NCBI RefSeq assembly: GCF_018599245.1
Contig: NZ_JAHEVJ010000008.1
Span: 62,001-126,000 of the forward strand
DNA from: Aliiroseovarius lamellibrachiae
GTDB lineage: Bacteria > Pseudomonadota > Alphaproteobacteria > Rhodobacterales > Rhodobacteraceae
Reading direction: 5' to 3'
Length of the DNA: 64,000 bases
Shown here: in pieces, positions 63,648 to 64,000 of the stretch
Layout of the letters: every line of letters begins with the position of its first letter
Numbering within the stretch: the first letter of the stretch is position 1
The notes under the pieces: model-generated
Database searches by the model: none
What the model saw: the letters and a program-made list of their open reading frames with translations, nothing else
Told to the model about the DNA's origin: nothing
Program-made: the position numbers and the translations under genes

Positions 63648-64000
63648 TTATTTCCACGACACCGAAAGCCATTCGTCCAGCGCGGGTTTGCGCAGGGCTT
63701 CGGCCTCTTCTTCCGTATAGAAAAGCGTCTTTGCAGGCACCGGAAGTTTGGCAAACCCTTCGGGCAGCTTGTCATCCGCCAGTTTGGCCGGGAACGACCA
63801 GTTTGAGGTTGGGATCGCGGCCTGGAACTCTTCGCTCAGCACATATTCAAGGAACTTATCGGCCAGTTCGGGCTGATCCGTACCTTTGATTTTCCCCGCC
63901 AATTCCACAAAGAAATAATGGCCTTCGTCAAAGATCGCCGCCGATTTGGTCAGATCTTCTTCGGCGATGATGTGATAGGCGGGCGAGGTCACAAACGACA
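63648..64000 (-). CDS. thiB: thiamine ABC transporter substrate-binding protein, 3' part
   Basis: The last 117 or so residues of a periplasmic binding protein; the gene continues beyond the right edge. Visible are SFVTSPAYHIIAEED, the closing LADKFLEYVLSEEFQAAIPT and NWSFPAKL, expected for ThiB. It leads the operon with thiP and thiQ, which supports the assignment. Confidence 0.88.
   Translation of the reverse strand, partial: SFVTSPAYHIIAEEDLTKSAAIFDEGHYFFVELAGKIKGTDQPELADKFLEYVLSEEFQAAIPTSNWSFPAKLADDKLPEGFAKLPVPAKTLFYTEEEAEALRKPALDEWLSVSWK

Overview
The window reads as chromosomal DNA of a marine alphaproteobacterium of the order Rhodobacterales (Roseobacter group). The basis is the combination seen here: dnaA, dnaN and recF together, mutM divergent from ubiE-ubiB, a flagellar cluster with the alphaproteobacterial regulators flaF and flbT, a petABC operon for the cytochrome bc1 complex, and several small proteins that look typical of this order. 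Genus cannot be fixed from the sequence alone.

Layout. 1-580: end of a LuxR-type regulator. 985-10319: replication block on the minus strand (gyrB, recF, dnaN, dnaA, rpsT), interrupted by a VOC protein and an S41 peptidase. 10489-15496: enoyl-CoA hydratase, mutM, ubiE-ubiB and a phosphotransferase. 15570-34784: a large flagellar region: fliK-flgD; flgJ-flgN-like, fliC, flaF, flbT and a DUF1217 protein; fliI; flgB-flgC-fliE-fliQ-flgF-flgG-flgA-flgH-fliL; and the opposing motB-flgE-flgK-flgL-flgI operon. The two flagellar halves converge on a gene-free stretch of about 1 kb holding insertion-sequence relics. fliF, fliG, fliM, fliN, fliP, fliR, flhA, flhB and motA are not in the window.

35045-41932: an aromatic-degradation operon of the homogentisate pathway: VOC protein, homogentisate dioxygenase, maleylacetoacetate isomerase, fumarylacetoacetase, MBL-fold protein, FAD monooxygenase and a DUF2783 protein. 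There is no 4-hydroxyphenylpyruvate dioxygenase, so the FAD monooxygenase may supply the ring-hydroxylated substrate. 42189-46640: a compact six-gene minus-strand operon: TetR regulator, small membrane protein, Rieske oxygenase alpha subunit, six-TM ABC-type membrane domain without ATPase, exported NTF2-like protein and oxygenase reductase. It is preceded by two palindromic operators and is the best candidate here for an undescribed system.

47030-55410: peroxiredoxin divergent from aldehyde dehydrogenase, a membrane protein, a KAS III-like enzyme, an RluA pseudouridine synthase, tRNA-Lys(UUU), dapF-mtaB, paiB and a small hypothetical protein. 55402-55529 is a four-unit palindromic array with an exact 32-bp period ending at the start codon of a glutathione S-transferase. 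56186-57069 is an AT-rich toxin-antitoxin island (TacA/TacT type). 57398-60107 is petABC, followed by two unexplained hairpins, trmL, two very small genes, and the thiamine ABC transporter thiQ-thiP-thiB, which runs off the right edge.
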